Positions 10,748 through 22,285 of a stretch of DNA of 64,000 nt are shown piece by piece. The stretch spans positions 6,944,001-7,008,000 of the forward strand of contig BSYQ01000001.1 of the NCBI GenBank assembly GCA_030272585.1. Direction: 5' to 3'. This DNA comes from Bryopsis sp. KO-2023. Its lineage: Eukaryota; Chlorophyta; Ulvophyceae; Bryopsidales; Bryopsidaceae. A program made the translations under genes and the position numbers. A model generated the notes under the pieces. The model was not told the origin of the DNA. It saw only the letters and a list, made by a program, of their open reading frames with translations, and ran no database searches. How positions within the stretch are numbered: position 1 is the first letter of the stretch; every line of letters starts with the position of its first letter.

Positions 10748-13097
10748 TCAAGCACTGAGCTCAGCCAACATTGCCTCCAGAGCCCTTTGATCAGCAGCGA
10801 AATTTTCGATCCCTTCTGCCAGCTTATCAGTCGCCATCTGGAAAGGAGAAATAACAAAAGCAAAAAAAAAGTCAAACGATGATCTTGAGAAGAAAGCATT
10901 TCTACGTGTTTCTTTGCAGGGAGAAACAAAATAAAAAAAAAAAAAAAAAATGCAACATGATTGCAAAAAATCTTATGAAAAAACGTTTCAAAATACATAT
11001 ACATGTATTTTGAAAGACCCACCTGATCCTCTCCATGCATCTTCCTGAACAGTTTCTCATCCATCTTGCTCAGCTCCTCATCGGAGCAACTTGCCCTGCA
11101 AACAAAAACCACCCCCCTTTATTTTTCACGAAACAGCAAAAGAAAGATCGACGCGGGAGGCCAGGTAGAGCCATGACGATTGTCAAAACGTCATGCATCT
11201 AGAGAATATCCATGCAGACACACTTACAGTTCAGGCGACAGCTTCCTGACCAGCGGCTCCGTGCTGGATTTCAGCTCCTCCAACAGGTTTGGAGAAATTG
11301 TGATGTTGTCACACCTACACCACACATTTGAAGTTCAATAAGAAACTGCGTTTTCTCTCCACCAGCTCAACTTCTTGTGGGGTTGCGCTGGACCAACAAG
11401 CTCCTCCAGAATGTGACAAATCCACACATACATCATGAAACACCACCGGAGCTTCGTCCATCACACTCACCCGGCCAGTTCTCTGATTTCGCCAGCATTT
11501 CGGAACGAAGCAGCCATAACGACCGTGCTGCATCCGTATGTTTTGTAGTAGTTGTAGATTTTCTTGACAGATTCCACCCCTGGGTCTTCCTCCGGGGTGA
11601 AATCCCTTCCCTCCGCCTTTTTGTACCAGTCCAGGATCCGCCCGACAAAAGGGGAGATCAACGCCGCTTTGGCATTGGCAGCTGCAATTGCCTACATCAA
11701 CAAGGGAAATCAATGCAACATAAGGCAAAAATTCCTCAAGCCCCCCTCAAATTGGACAGCGTGCATCCCAGACGAAAGATATACATAACATAATATGATA
11801 CATATTTATGGACTGACCTGGGCGTATGAGAAGAGAAGTGTCATGTTGCAATCGATTCCTTGCTTCTGGAGGATTTCGCATGCTCGAATGCCTTCCCAGG
11901 TGGATGCGATTTTGATGTACAGCCTCTCGGGCCCGATGCCCTTTTCTTTGTACAGATCCAAAATCCTGAGTGCTTTGGCAACGGTGGCTTCGGTGTCATA
12001 AGAAAGATGGGCATCCACTTCGGTGGATACCCGACCAGGGACGATTTTCAAAAGCTCGCACCCCATCAAGACAGCCAATCGATCGGCGATCGCTGCAAGG
12101 AAAAAACACCCATAGATATGTTAAGAACACGGTACAATCTGAAGGAATGAGGGCGGCGGAAATGTTATGGTGATGATTGGCATGGAGTTTTCGGGTGGTG
12201 GAGTGCTTAGGGAGGATGAAATGTTGCTGGCGGAGGTTGAGTGGATCAAGGGGATAATAATCGGTTTATGCCTGTTACTCCGACCCTGTTACTCCGACTT
12301 CGTCCATGTCTGACATCGGGATAGCTCTCATGTCTGACAGTCGGCGCGCGCCGGTCTACCTCGCGGTCGCTCGACGCGCGCCGGTTCGCGCCGGTCTACC
12401 CCGCGCTTGTTTAGCCCACTCGCTTGGCGCGCGCCGGTCGCGCTAAACCCTAAACCCTAAACCCAACCCCCCCTTTTTTTTCGGTCTGACATACAGAGTC
12501 GGAGTAACAGGGGTCGGAGTTATGGGGGTACACCTAATAATCGACCTGGCGTGACGATCCGTCACGCTCGTTTCTTCGCTGTTTGATATTGTCATACCCC
12601 AAGTTCCACGACTCACCTGAGTGGGGGCGTGAAAGCTGAATCGGTCCAGGGTTCGCCTTTTCCTCCTCGATGGCGCTCTTCAAGAAGTGAGCGTACTCTT
12701 CTTGCTTCACGGCTTTCAAAACCAAACTGCGTGACGCACATACACCGATAAGCGTCACAGCAACGCACGAAAAAAACACAGGCAAGGGACGCTAGCGATC
12801 TCCACACCACATTGTTTTGGGTTGGGTTCCTCACCTAGGATTGGTCGTGCAGTCCACCGGAGTGTAAGCTTTGACGAGACCGATCTCGCCAGTGTCGGCG
12901 ACGATGGTGCTCATCGACTTCAGCGCTTCGAGTTGGTTCATTTTGGCGGTCTTCGACTGTGACTTCTCTTTCTCGACATATGCGCGAACGGGGATAGCGC
13001 GTCGGCCAGGTGCTGACGGGATACGACCGGCACTCCGTCTGACGAGAGTGTTTCGTGACGTCTGACCGAGCGCGTTGAGCGTCTGCGTCTTCAACAT
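10748..13097 (-). CDS. TAL: transaldolase, plastid-targeted, TalB type
   Basis: Transaldolase of the non-oxidative pentose phosphate pathway: moves a dihydroxyacetone unit between sedoheptulose-7-phosphate and glyceraldehyde-3-phosphate. Seven exons close in phase (12835-13097, 12617-12726, 11818-12092, 11471-11691, 11314-11228, 11095-11023, 10837-10748) and give 372 residues. The N-terminus ([16 protein letters not shown], then [14 protein letters not shown]) is rich in R and S, lacks acids and looks like a plant-type chloroplast transit peptide cleaved near VRA. Core motifs are [33 protein letters not shown], the Schiff-base lysine in [38 protein letters not shown] and [12 protein letters not shown] ~45-residue extension with coiled-coil character ends the protein ([20 protein letters not shown]), as in other TalB-type enzymes. 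Intron 2 (524 bases) is unusually long because it carries a transposon remnant. Assignment is secure; plastid targeting is inferred. Confidence 0.95.
12264..12534. mobile_element. MULE-like non-autonomous element (MITE) in transaldolase intron 2
   Basis: A 271-base block is flanked by a perfect 9-base direct repeat, TAATAATCG (12255-12263 and 12535-12543), as expected of a target-site duplication. Its ends are long imperfect inverted repeats. The left arm reads CTGTTACTCCGACCC-TGTTACTCCGACT and the right arm, read in reverse complement, ATAACTCCGACCCCTGTTACTCCGACT; both carry the subterminal TGTTACTCCGAC and an ATGTCxGAC block. The interior is very GC-rich, with repeated GCGCGCCGGT units unlike its AT-rich surroundings, and ends in three telomere-type units. 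No coding frame is present. A 9-base duplication with long terminal repeats suggests the Mutator-like (MULE) group; that class call is inference. Confidence 0.72.
12444..12464. repeat. interstitial telomere-type repeat, three CCCTAAA units
   Basis: Three head-to-tail TAAACCC units (TTTAGGG on the other strand), the telomere type of plants and many algae. They lie inside the transposon-like element, not at a chromosome end. Confidence 0.85.
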
Positions 13098-14165
13098 CTC
13101 GACTGGATATCCTGCACGACCCGGAGCGACGATCGACGACTGGGCGAGACACTTACAAGTTCTTTTCCCAAAAACTGTGGAGGATCTAGCGATACAGGTT
13201 CACAGATCGTACTTTCCGAAAAAGTACCACCTCACCCGCGCTACGGTATGTCTTTCTGTTGGGAAAGGAGGAAACCCTCCGGGTATGGTTTCAGAATATG
13301 TTACATTGGGACGCTTCTGGGAGGGTCGAACAGGTTCCATGAACCAACAAACTGACGCCTCACGGATTCGTCACTGCTGTTGACCGCACCTGTTGATCTC
13401 TTTCCGCACGTCCAACTTCTCTTCGTCGATTCAGCTTTCCGAGTATGCGGTGCAAACTTGTATCCACGGGACAGTGCCGAGCCAACTTTGAACACAACGT
13501 CGCAAACCGCGAGCCTTACGTTGGCTTACACGACGACGTCTACGCCCAGCAGCGTCGGATCGTGAGGATGACTCAGCCAGCACTTCCGCAAGAAAATTGG
13601 GTGTAACGCACACGTGTGAGATTCATCAAGCATGATTTTTTTTTGAAGTGGCTCCTCACTAACAGTGTAATCATTTATTGCTTGAAAAAAAAGAAGCATT
13701 TGTTTAAGGAGGAATGTGCTCTCATTCAATATGATTTACATTACATTACAATATACTATATTATATGAGTTAACGCCACAATGAAACAAATGAAAAACAC
13801 ACAAACAAGGGAAAGAAAGCATATTTCTTGTGATGAGGTGATTGTTGGTGTTTTTGGTTGCAATCTTTGATCGATTGATATCACTTCTGAAAGAGTTACA
13901 TGCGATGGTTTCGCTTCCGAGCTTACAAAAAAACACAAGTCAAACATGAATGACAAAAAAACTAGGTTATGTTGAACTAAGTCCGTAACAATCAATCACC
14001 ATATTGAAACACTGTATAATAACCACTTCCCAACCTACACAAGCCACCCCCCCCATTCTAATTATTCCACTTCAAATTTGAGAGATGCACCGCAACGCAG
14101 AGCGGTCCAGTCGTTTATTCGTATTCATGCCAATCCGTTCCACGGCGTTGGTGTCATATTTGAAA
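13098..14165. other. intergenic region upstream of transaldolase; no gene supported
   Basis: About 1 kb holding the transaldolase promoter and the 3' end of the ankyrin gene, both on -. Short frames near 13075-13613 on both strands lack domains. If the alternative last exon of the ankyrin gene is used, its CDS would reach 14072. Confidence 0.4.
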
Positions 14166-16288
14166 TTAGCCAAAAATGGAGCCAAAAAATTCTGAAGCTT
14201 TGCATCTTGCTCTTTTGAATCCGCCGGCATCCTCGCATTCCGTCTGAACAGAAACAGAGGGAGACAATACAAATGTTCAGCAGAAGTGCAACAAAAGCTT
14301 CAAAAGCAGTTCTTTGGCGATGCTTGATGGATGCGTCATGATGCGGTGGTGTGTGCGTGGGGGGAGGGATTCTAAACAGAAAACTGCAAGCAGAAGAAGA
14401 AGTTAAATGCACAAAGAAATATTATTAAACACAAAAAACTTGCATACCTCGTCAAAAATCTCCTCGATGTCAGCTTCATCCTCATCCGAAAAGCATCTGC
14501 ATGGACCGGCCGATTCCTCTCTCAAGCAACCGCAAATCCGCTCGTCAGGCCTCTTGCCATCCTTGTTGGTCACTTTCCAATCCGCATCTCTTTCGAGCAG
14601 CTCCAACACGACCAATTCGTTTCCGTAGTAAGCTGCCAAGTTTAATGCGGTATCCCCAGCAGGCGACTTTGAGTTGATGTTCGTGCCACCGTCCAAAAGC
14701 ACCTTCACCGTCTTAGCCCCAGCAAAAGTGGCAGCTTTGTGCAACGGCTGAAATCCTCTGGGGGGACAGAACACCAGGACGTGTTCAGCGATATTCAACC
14801 TGATGCTTGAACCAGGTTTCTTGTCTGCTGCTGACTTAGTGAGGACACAGATTGGAGCTTTCAAAGAAGTGTCACTAAGTAAAGAAATTCCTTGTCCAAG
14901 TGCTTGTTTGTTTGAAACGTGCACTCACTCGTTGTTTCTGGCAGAAATGCTGGCCCCAGCTTTGATGAGCTGCTCCGCAATATCAAAGTGACCTGTCTCG
15001 GCTGCTATGTGTAGCGGGGTTGCACCAGTTTTGGTGAACACTGCGTCCACATCTGCTCCCTTTTCCAGAAGCATAGCCAAGGCGCCCTTGCTGTTGCTTT
15101 CAGAAGCTACGTATAGAGCTGTAGCTCCTTCATCGGTTCTCTGATCGATGTCCACACCTAAGAGGTAAACTCCATCTCATTCGCATTTTTTGTTCTCAAA
15201 TCGGATTGTTATTATGTCATCATGATTTTAGCAGTGTCAGGAGTGCAATCGAAGTAACTCAGCATCAGGAACAGCCGCCGAAACGATATTTTGAAGGGTT
15301 CTCTTTGTGAAATTTAGCTCTTCGTAATCACCCTTGCTCGGCAACCTACCTTTTGCAAGCAGAAACTTTACGATTTTTTCGTGACCCTCTTGTGCAGCCA
15401 CCAAGAATGCCGAAAAGCCAAGTTTTGTCCGGGCATCAATGTCAGCACCAGATTTCAAAAGGACCTTGATAACTTCCAGATGCCCAAGAGCTGAAGCTTT
15501 GATCAGTGGAGTGAAACCCTCTGATGTTGTGAATTCGATGTCGCCTCCTTTGTTGATCGCCCTCTTCAACTTGCCGATATCATTATTGCATGCAGCGTCA
15601 AATAAGAGCTGGAACAAGACATCAGCATGTTTATTTTCAATCTTTCCACGTTCATTCTGCCAGTCTGGTGGAGTTAACAAAGTTGTTGGAGATACTTATA
15701 TTTAGCTGGACAGCTCTCCACCAATTTGGTTGAATCCAATGTAGGTCAGCATGTCTAAAGCAGAAGTGCTGCATGTTTGAGCATGCCATGCACTTTGTTT
15801 ATCAGGATGCTGAGCGTCGACAGAACCTCACCTTGTTGTGGAACTGTTTCGTTGTAGCAAGTAAAGACCTCCTCGACGCTGCTGCCAACTCTGCGAACAC
15901 AGACGCTTCCCTAAGAAATTATGACAGACACTCTTGATACCCTATCTCCAGCAGTATGTACCCATTCGCCCGCACAGAACTAGGTTCACAAGATACCTGC
16001 GCAACTAAGAATTCCAACACAGAGCATGCATATTAGGAACGCCTTTGCTGCTCCCTAACACAGGTCTGTTTTAGCTCTTAGCTTTTCCTCAGCTACCACG
16101 AAGATATTTTTGAAGGTGGGACAACTTACGATAACAGCGCGACGAGTTCCCTAGAGAAACACTGGCTCCACTACCACACCTGCGTTGTCTGGTTGTGTCG
16201 ATGATAACCTTGCGGCTTCACATAGTAAGGTGCCTGTGGCTAAAAGCACGAACACCGACACTGGGTGTAACAAAGCGTTTCGCAGCAT
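14166..16288 (-). CDS. ankyrin-repeat protein with N-terminal signal peptide
   Basis: Ankyrin-repeat protein; partner and process unknown. Six exons close in phase (16288-16209, 15910-15832, 15608-15350, 15157-14929, 14757-14448, 14243-14166), about 344 residues. The start MLRNALLHPVSVFVLLATGT followed by LLCEAA is a clear signal-peptide-like hydrophobic stretch with a plausible cleavage site, which is unusual for an ankyrin protein. Eight or so repeats follow with typical cores: GFTPLIKASALGHLEVIKVL, GFSAFLVAAQEGHEKIVKFL, GATALYVASE, GATPLHIAAETGHFDIAEQL, GFQPLHKAATFAGAKTVKVL and GDTALNLAAYYGNELVVLEL. A cysteine-rich acidic segment (ICGCLREESAGPCRC, then EDEADIEEIFDE) comes near the end. A second reading of the last exon, ending at 14072 (NARMPADSKEQDAKLQNFL), looks coding but does not match the splice phase. 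Exon 1 is supported by phase and by the joined reading CEAAREASVFAELAAASRR. Confidence 0.8.
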
Positions 16289-16558
16289 CTTTATGCGTTT
16301 TGAAACTGCACACTCAAGACGACGCCTTGCGCGTTTCTGTTCTAGAACAGATCTGTTCACGCCAGCTTAACTGTTGAATGCTGTGGGTAAGCACTGGCAA
16401 CGGATATTCATCTCTAAAAATGGCGCTTCATTACGTCAGCGTCTGCACCCGTCCATCCAATCGTACAGAATTCGAAAAAAAAAGTCGACGACTTCGTGTT
16501 TGGTTTCTGGAGTCGCCCAAGTCTGTCGGCATCCTCCAGATTTCCGTGTCTGTCCAAA
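16289..16558. promoter_or_regulatory. 270-base divergent promoter region, ankyrin / CPN20
   Basis: The start codons of the ankyrin gene (-) and CPN20 (+) are 270 bases apart, facing away. Both promoters and 5' UTRs must share this gap. No specific element was recognised. Confidence 0.5.
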
Positions 16559-18828
16559 ATGGCGTTCGTCCCCTGCAGGCACACTCCCACCCCCGCTACC
16601 TCCTCAGGTGTTAACCGGGTTTTGCGATATGGACAGCAGACCAGGAGAAACGTCCGCGTGGCGGCTGCTATAGAGATCCCACAAAAATTCAAAAAGGTCA
16701 TTGCTTTTCACGATAGAACAGTTGAGGGGGTGAACATATGTTGGTGAAAGGGTCGACTGAGTGGAAGATCTTACGATGAGAGATTGTCGTCAGTCTGTGG
16801 CTGTTTTTCTGCCTGTTTCTGTCATTTTTTGTGAATAATTTGCCTTGCGATTGCAGGTGCAACCGAAAGGGGACTACTGCTATGTGCGAGCTGCGGAGGA
16901 AGAAACCCAAACTGTGGGTGGAATCTTGTTGCCTGGTAGCGCAGCGCGAAGACCCACTTCGGGCACCGTTTTGGATGTCGGCGACGGCAGAGTTGGCGCG
17001 GAGCAACCTCATGAGTTCACAGTCAAAAACGGCGACGCGGTGGGTTGGCACAGACATTCGTTTACTTTTTAAAAAAAATTATTTTGTGTGGTCTGTTATC
17101 AAAGCGATCCATCCTCCTCCTCCAAGAAATTTAGAAATCCTTCTTGCCACATTTGTGAAAAGCCAAGATTTTTTTATTTTTTTTTGTCCAAAATGGGAAT
17201 GGTGTGTCATCCAAGGAAAGGCAAGATTGAGATAAGATATGGAGGATTGTAGTGAACGGGGTAAATTTTCAGAAAAACATCGATGCAGCCACATCGCATC
17301 CACAGTCTACATTACAACAAGGACATGGTCTTTTTTTTCCCAGCATTCTTGTGGGAACTTTTTCTTTATTCTCCTGAAAGAGTCCGGGACTGCCCTCCCG
17401 AAAAATCCATGAACGCTCCATTTGAAATAGCCCCTCAACACCAACTCTTCGTTTCTTCATAGGGAGGGGTGACAAGAAACCTATTTGCGATGCTGAATAT
17501 GAAGACGTCACTTTTCATTTCTTTATATGTATATATATTATTTTTTGGGGAGGGGAAGAAATGGAGACCAGATGTGTAGGAAAGGGAATCCCTTTTTTTC
17601 CTCCTAAGGGGTTAAATCAAATCAAGTTCTCTGAGGCATAAACGTGTTCCAACAGGTGCTGTACAGCAAGTTTGGTTTCATGTACACGGAGATCAAGGTC
17701 CAAGAGCAGGATTTCATTCTGATCCGGGAGAGCGACATTATCGGGATGTTGCCTCGGGCCAGTAAGTTTCTTTCTTTTAATTGAAACTGCGACACATTCA
17801 ATTTTCAAACTTAAAAAAAAAAACATAAATAGCAATGCCCAGGGAGGATCCGTCTCAAGGCATGATCTTTTTCCCTGAATACCATCAGCAACTGGCAACA
17901 ACAACAATCCAGACCCTTCCTTCCTCTTTGCACAGAAATTATACCAACTCTTGCAAACCTTGAGTGTCGAACACCCAGATGCAACACATTGCCCTCAATT
18001 TTCTGGGGAAAAAAACGGCTCTGTGAATGCTTCCATAATATCACTGTGCAATGGCACAGAGATCATGTAGATCTCATTGCCAGATCGCAGATCCACATCC
18101 AGATTGTTCAGGTTTGTGTGTTGAATGGTCAGATGCAACGGCCGATGATGTCCCTGAGCTGGTGCCTTTGAACGACCGAATTTTGGTCAAAATCGATCCT
18201 ACTGGGGAGGTGACTTCCGGGGGGGTGGTCATTCCCGACAGCGCCAAGGAGAAACCTCTCAGCGGAACGGTCGTGCGAACTGGACCTGGAAAGAAAAACA
18301 AAGAAGGGAAGCTGGAGGCCTGCAAGGTATTTGGAGAAGAACGAAAAACAATGTTCGTTTGTGATCATTTGGGGAATTTTTTGATTTATCGTGTCTCGAG
18401 TGGCACACTGGTAGCTCGACACTTACAGCCCAATTGTGATAAATCATCAAGATAGTAACAATGAGTGTGTTTTGGATGGGAAGAAGCAAGGGTTTGTTCC
18501 ATGCATGGAGCTGCGACAAGACGTTTATTTACTTTTTTTTTGTTTATTATTATTGTTGTGTATATATATATATATTGTTTTATCATGTTGTGTAGCATAT
18601 CCTCTTTCACGCACTCCAAATATTTGATTCATTGTTTTTTCTTGGTGTTTTTGTTTCGCGGTTATCTTTTGCCGGTTGCGAAATGAAATATTGTTTGAAT
18701 GGGTTCGGTTGCAGTTGAAGCCCAATGACAGGATCTTGTATTTCAAATACGCGGGCGATAACATGGAAACCACCAGGGGAGAAAAATTCGTTGTGCTGCA
18801 CGAAAGCGATATTTTGTGCAAGGCCTAA
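16559..18828 (+). CDS. CPN20: plastid co-chaperonin CPN20 (tandem GroES domains)
   Basis: Chloroplast co-chaperonin that caps the Cpn60 ring during protein folding, Rubisco included. Five exons close in phase (16559-16696, 16857-17039, 17656-17761, 18133-18326, 18715-18828), giving 244 residues against about 250 in plants. A plant-like transit peptide (MAFVPCRHTPTPATSSG, then RRNVRVAAAIEIPQ) precedes two GroES folds. In domain 1 the mobile loop reads EEETQTVGGILLP and the roof segment KFGFMYTEIKVQEQDFILIR. In domain 2 it reads LVPLNDRILVKIDPTGEVTS with loop SGGVVIPDSAKEKPLSGTVV, and ends RGEKFVVLHESDILCKA. Two fused domains are diagnostic of the plastid Cpn20 family rather than mitochondrial Cpn10. 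The gene is head-to-head with the ankyrin gene and tail-to-tail with the hydroxyacid oxidase. Confidence 0.95.
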
Positions 18829-19944
18829 TGGAACAGCTACAAGCGTTTATATTCCGGGGATCTTCTCTGGATTTTGCATTCACACTTGGAAAAGAAAAAA
18901 AATGAATGGGCCGGTTCGGTAGACTTCGTTTCCTGTTTTTTGGAATGGCTTTTTGCTGTTGATGTGGTGCGGTGTTCTCTCGTCGAAATCTTTTTTTTTC
19001 AAAAAACAGAAGCAAAAACGTTGAGGGTGGGGGGTGGGTGGATGATAGGGAATGTCAAATTTCTCAATCTCTACATCGAATTGTAATTTTGGATTGCCGT
19101 TTTTTGGGGGTCTGTTGCACCTTCCTTCAGAAAATCCATTGGAACCCAACATGAGTCAACTCTTGATGTCTCTTATGGCTGAAGATGAGACATTTTCTGA
19201 TGTGTTTATGTTTTTCTTTTTCTGTTTTTCTTGTTTTTGATGCACAATCGAATCCTCACCTCCAATCTCTCCAATTTTTCTTGTGGAGCATGTGGTTTAT
19301 TTCGATGCACGACAAAGAGAGAAAGAAAAAAAATATATTGAAGAGAGAAAAGAACAGGTTGGAACCTGAAAACATACCACTGGGCACACGAAAAGGTCTT
19401 TTCTTGTCAAAAAAACCCCAATTTTACGCCCGAAATTTTGTCTCTTCTGTTGCATCCACTGGGGTGTCGTTAATTGTGGCTGATCAATTGCTGGAAACTG
19501 ATGTCAGACAATGATGTCCAGCTGCAGCATCCATGGGATGGTGTACTTCTCTTTAAGTTTCTCCTTTGCATCTGTGCAATCCACTTCAGGCAATTCTGCT
19601 CACCAGTTCAACAGCAGAGAATGTCTTCTTTCTCAAAACTGTGGCTGGAAAAGGAAACAGTCTTTACGGATTTCCTAAGGGAAAAGTGATTGTATTGCTA
19701 AGCTGTGTTCAATCTGTTGGAATTGCTTGAACTGTGAAAAAAATAAAAAAAATGGCCGGATTGAGCCATGTTGGCAACAAACAGTGACATGGAAAGCAAT
19801 GTTGGAAGAAATGCGGAGTGTGCTTAATCGGTGAAAGTGCAGGTGTGTCAGATGCGTTGAATTGCTATCAAAATTTGAGAAAATTTGCTCAGCTATGGCT
19901 GTCTCTTATATGTCAAGTTCCAGCCCCCGTTCTTGACCCGCATC
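18829..19944. other. convergent intergenic region, no gene seen
   Basis: About 1.1 kb between the stops of CPN20 (+) and the oxidase (-). It is rich in A and T runs and has no frame with domain or splice support. The 3' UTRs and poly(A) sites of both genes should lie here. Confidence 0.5.
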
Positions 19945-22285
19945 TCACAACTTGCTCTTATAATAGTCGCAATCGTTCCCGAGAATCAGCGATGAATTGA
20001 TATTATTGATGGAAGTGCATCCGCTCAGGGCCATCGCAAGCCTTAATTCCTTGATGATCTTGTCCAGCAACAACTCAACCCCTGCCTGGCCACCCACTGC
20101 CAATGCATACAACACTGGACGTCCCAAAAGAACACCAGAAGCCCCCAACGCCATCGCCTGCATCCACATCAACACCATACGCGATGAAGTGAAAAATGCA
20201 AGAGATGACTGTATTAGATTGCCTGGTTAGATACTCGGTGCTCTCCCAGCAGCAGCCCCTCAGAAACCAGTTCTCTGAGAGAGGGTGTGCTTCATCATAG
20301 AATCCCAAGGAAATACCCACAAAAATGGAAATATCATACAAAAACCATGCATCCAATCCTTTTGTTGAACCACATCGTATCCCATTTCACATCATCTTTG
20401 TACATCTTCAAACAAAAAGCAACATTACCAACCTTCAGGATATCGGTCCCTCGCCGGATTCCTCCATCCACGAGAATGGGCACCCTTCCTCGCACAACTC
20501 TTGTGAGCATCGGGAGAGCCACAGCAGAGGGCACGCATGTGTCTAATTGCCGTCCGCCATGATTCGAGCAAACGATCCCATCTACTCCTGCCTGCACTGC
20601 CAGAATGGCATCTGTGGGGGACACCAATCCCTGCCACGCACAATTTCCAGTTCAGAGAGAAAACAGAGCAACATGCAGGAATCTTCATACAGGAATGAGT
20701 CTGGAATTTGATTCCGAAATGAGAGTGGAGCAAGTGAATGATTGGCTGCAAAACCAGAATTAGAACACTCGGATGGAATTTTTTTCGGGGGGGGGAGGAG
20801 AAACAAATTGATGGAGATTTAGGGAATCACCTTGACCCAGATCGGCATTTTCGTTATGGACTTCAGCCAAGGGACGAGCTCCCATGTGAGGGTTGGATCG
20901 ATTTGCTGCGCAAACGTTTCCCCAATAGACGACTCCAAATGCTCGGCTGGTTGCAACTGTGCGGAGGGTGGAGTTCCTAACCCATCCAGGTTCTTCAACC
21001 GGAGGCCATCCGGCAGGTGAAACCTAATCAAACAATTGGGCGAGCCTTCCCAGCATTAGCATGTGATACGGTGACCAAAAAAAACTCAAACCCTCGGATG
21101 TTTTCGAGGTTTGGTACACCGATTCCTGTGGAGCTCATCACTTGCACCTATTGATGGTGTCACAACTTGCATGAATGCTGTGAGTGTGTGATCGCACCCG
21201 TGTTTTTCATCGGCTTCCCTGTTGCCCATGCATGGAGCATCCACTGTGACCATCAAGGCTTGGTATCCTTCCCTTTCAGCTTTTCGTATCAGGTTGGCAG
21301 TGAACTGTCGATCCCTGCATCATATTCCGATTTTACCAACACAAATATGACGTAAAATACATTTTCAAGAAATTAAGAAAGAATTCATATTTCGTAACAT
21401 TAGTACTTAATGTACCTGTCATAAAAAAATGAATGCTTCAAAACGTTTTGAAAAAGGATGCAACCCTGAAACAGGATGGGGGATATTCATATGGTTTGAT
21501 CGAACGAGCCATTGTCACTCACCTCAATACATAGATCTGAAAGAACATCACAGGAGAAGGCCGCACAGCAGCAATTTCCTCCACACTCAGTGTCGCCATG
21601 GTGGAAACCACCTGGAAAAAAAAAGATCAGATCAGATCAGTTCAGATCAGAAGACAAATTACATGAAATCTAAACGAGAATTCTGCCGTTGTTTCGGTTG
21701 GTTTCTGACCATCGGGACATTTTTTTTCGCAGCAGCCCTCGCAACTGCTGCTTCTCCTTCTGGATGAGCCAAGCATTGCATGGCCATCGGTGCGATGAGG
21801 ATCGGACATGATAACTTGTGGCCTGCAAGTGAGGAAAGACTTTTTCGGAGTTCAAAATCAACATTAAAACCAATGAGCAGACATTTCCCCCACCCCACCT
21901 GATTATTTTTATCTTCGAGTTAGCATGCACAGTACTTACTCGCAATTGCATTGACACAATCCCATTTTTTTTTCTCCTTAATCAATCCGGGTGAATGCAT
22001 ATGCCGTTTTTTTGTCTTTTTTGTTTTTCACGGTGAAATCGACCACCAGGGAAATCAGCCCCCACCCAAAATGTCGCAGGACGTGGAAATGTTCGAGACG
22101 TCAATCAGCATTCGAGGAACGAGTCTCAGGTCCCTCCAAGCGCTCTTGTTTTCCTCCAGAGTAGCTTCATCGTCCGCCCCGCTTCGATAATAATCGAACG
22201 CCATGGCTGGAACGCATGATCGCGCCAAACCCTCCAGCTCCTCAAGGTTGGAGAAATCGCGAATGGCAGCGCCGCCATCTCCCAT
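19945..22285 (-). CDS. peroxisomal FMN-dependent 2-hydroxyacid oxidase, lactate-oxidase type
   Basis: Flavin enzyme of the glycolate oxidase/L-lactate oxidase family: oxidises a 2-hydroxyacid to the keto acid and passes electrons to oxygen, making H2O2. Seven exons close in phase (22285-22066, 21822-21710, 21611-21523, 21314-21198, 21023-20831, 20630-20433, 20157-19945), giving 380 residues. Seen: substrate Tyr in [14 protein letters not shown], the FMN segment [45 protein letters not shown], catalytic His and Arg in [12 protein letters not shown], the phosphate-binding [15 protein letters not shown], and [18 protein letters not shown]. The protein ends SKL, a canonical peroxisomal PTS1. The three positions that separate plant glycolate oxidases (Thr, Trp, Val) from cyanobacterial/algal lactate oxidases (Met, Leu, Phe) here read Met (APMAMQ), Met (STMATLS) and Phe (TFAQQID). 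L-lactate may therefore be preferred. The family is secure; the substrate is inference. Confidence 0.92.

Noticed and set aside
12444..12464. Telomere repeats read as a chromosome end or assembly breakpoint
   Set aside because: Only three units, embedded in a transposon-like block with a perfect target duplication, inside an intron whose flanking exons join in phase.
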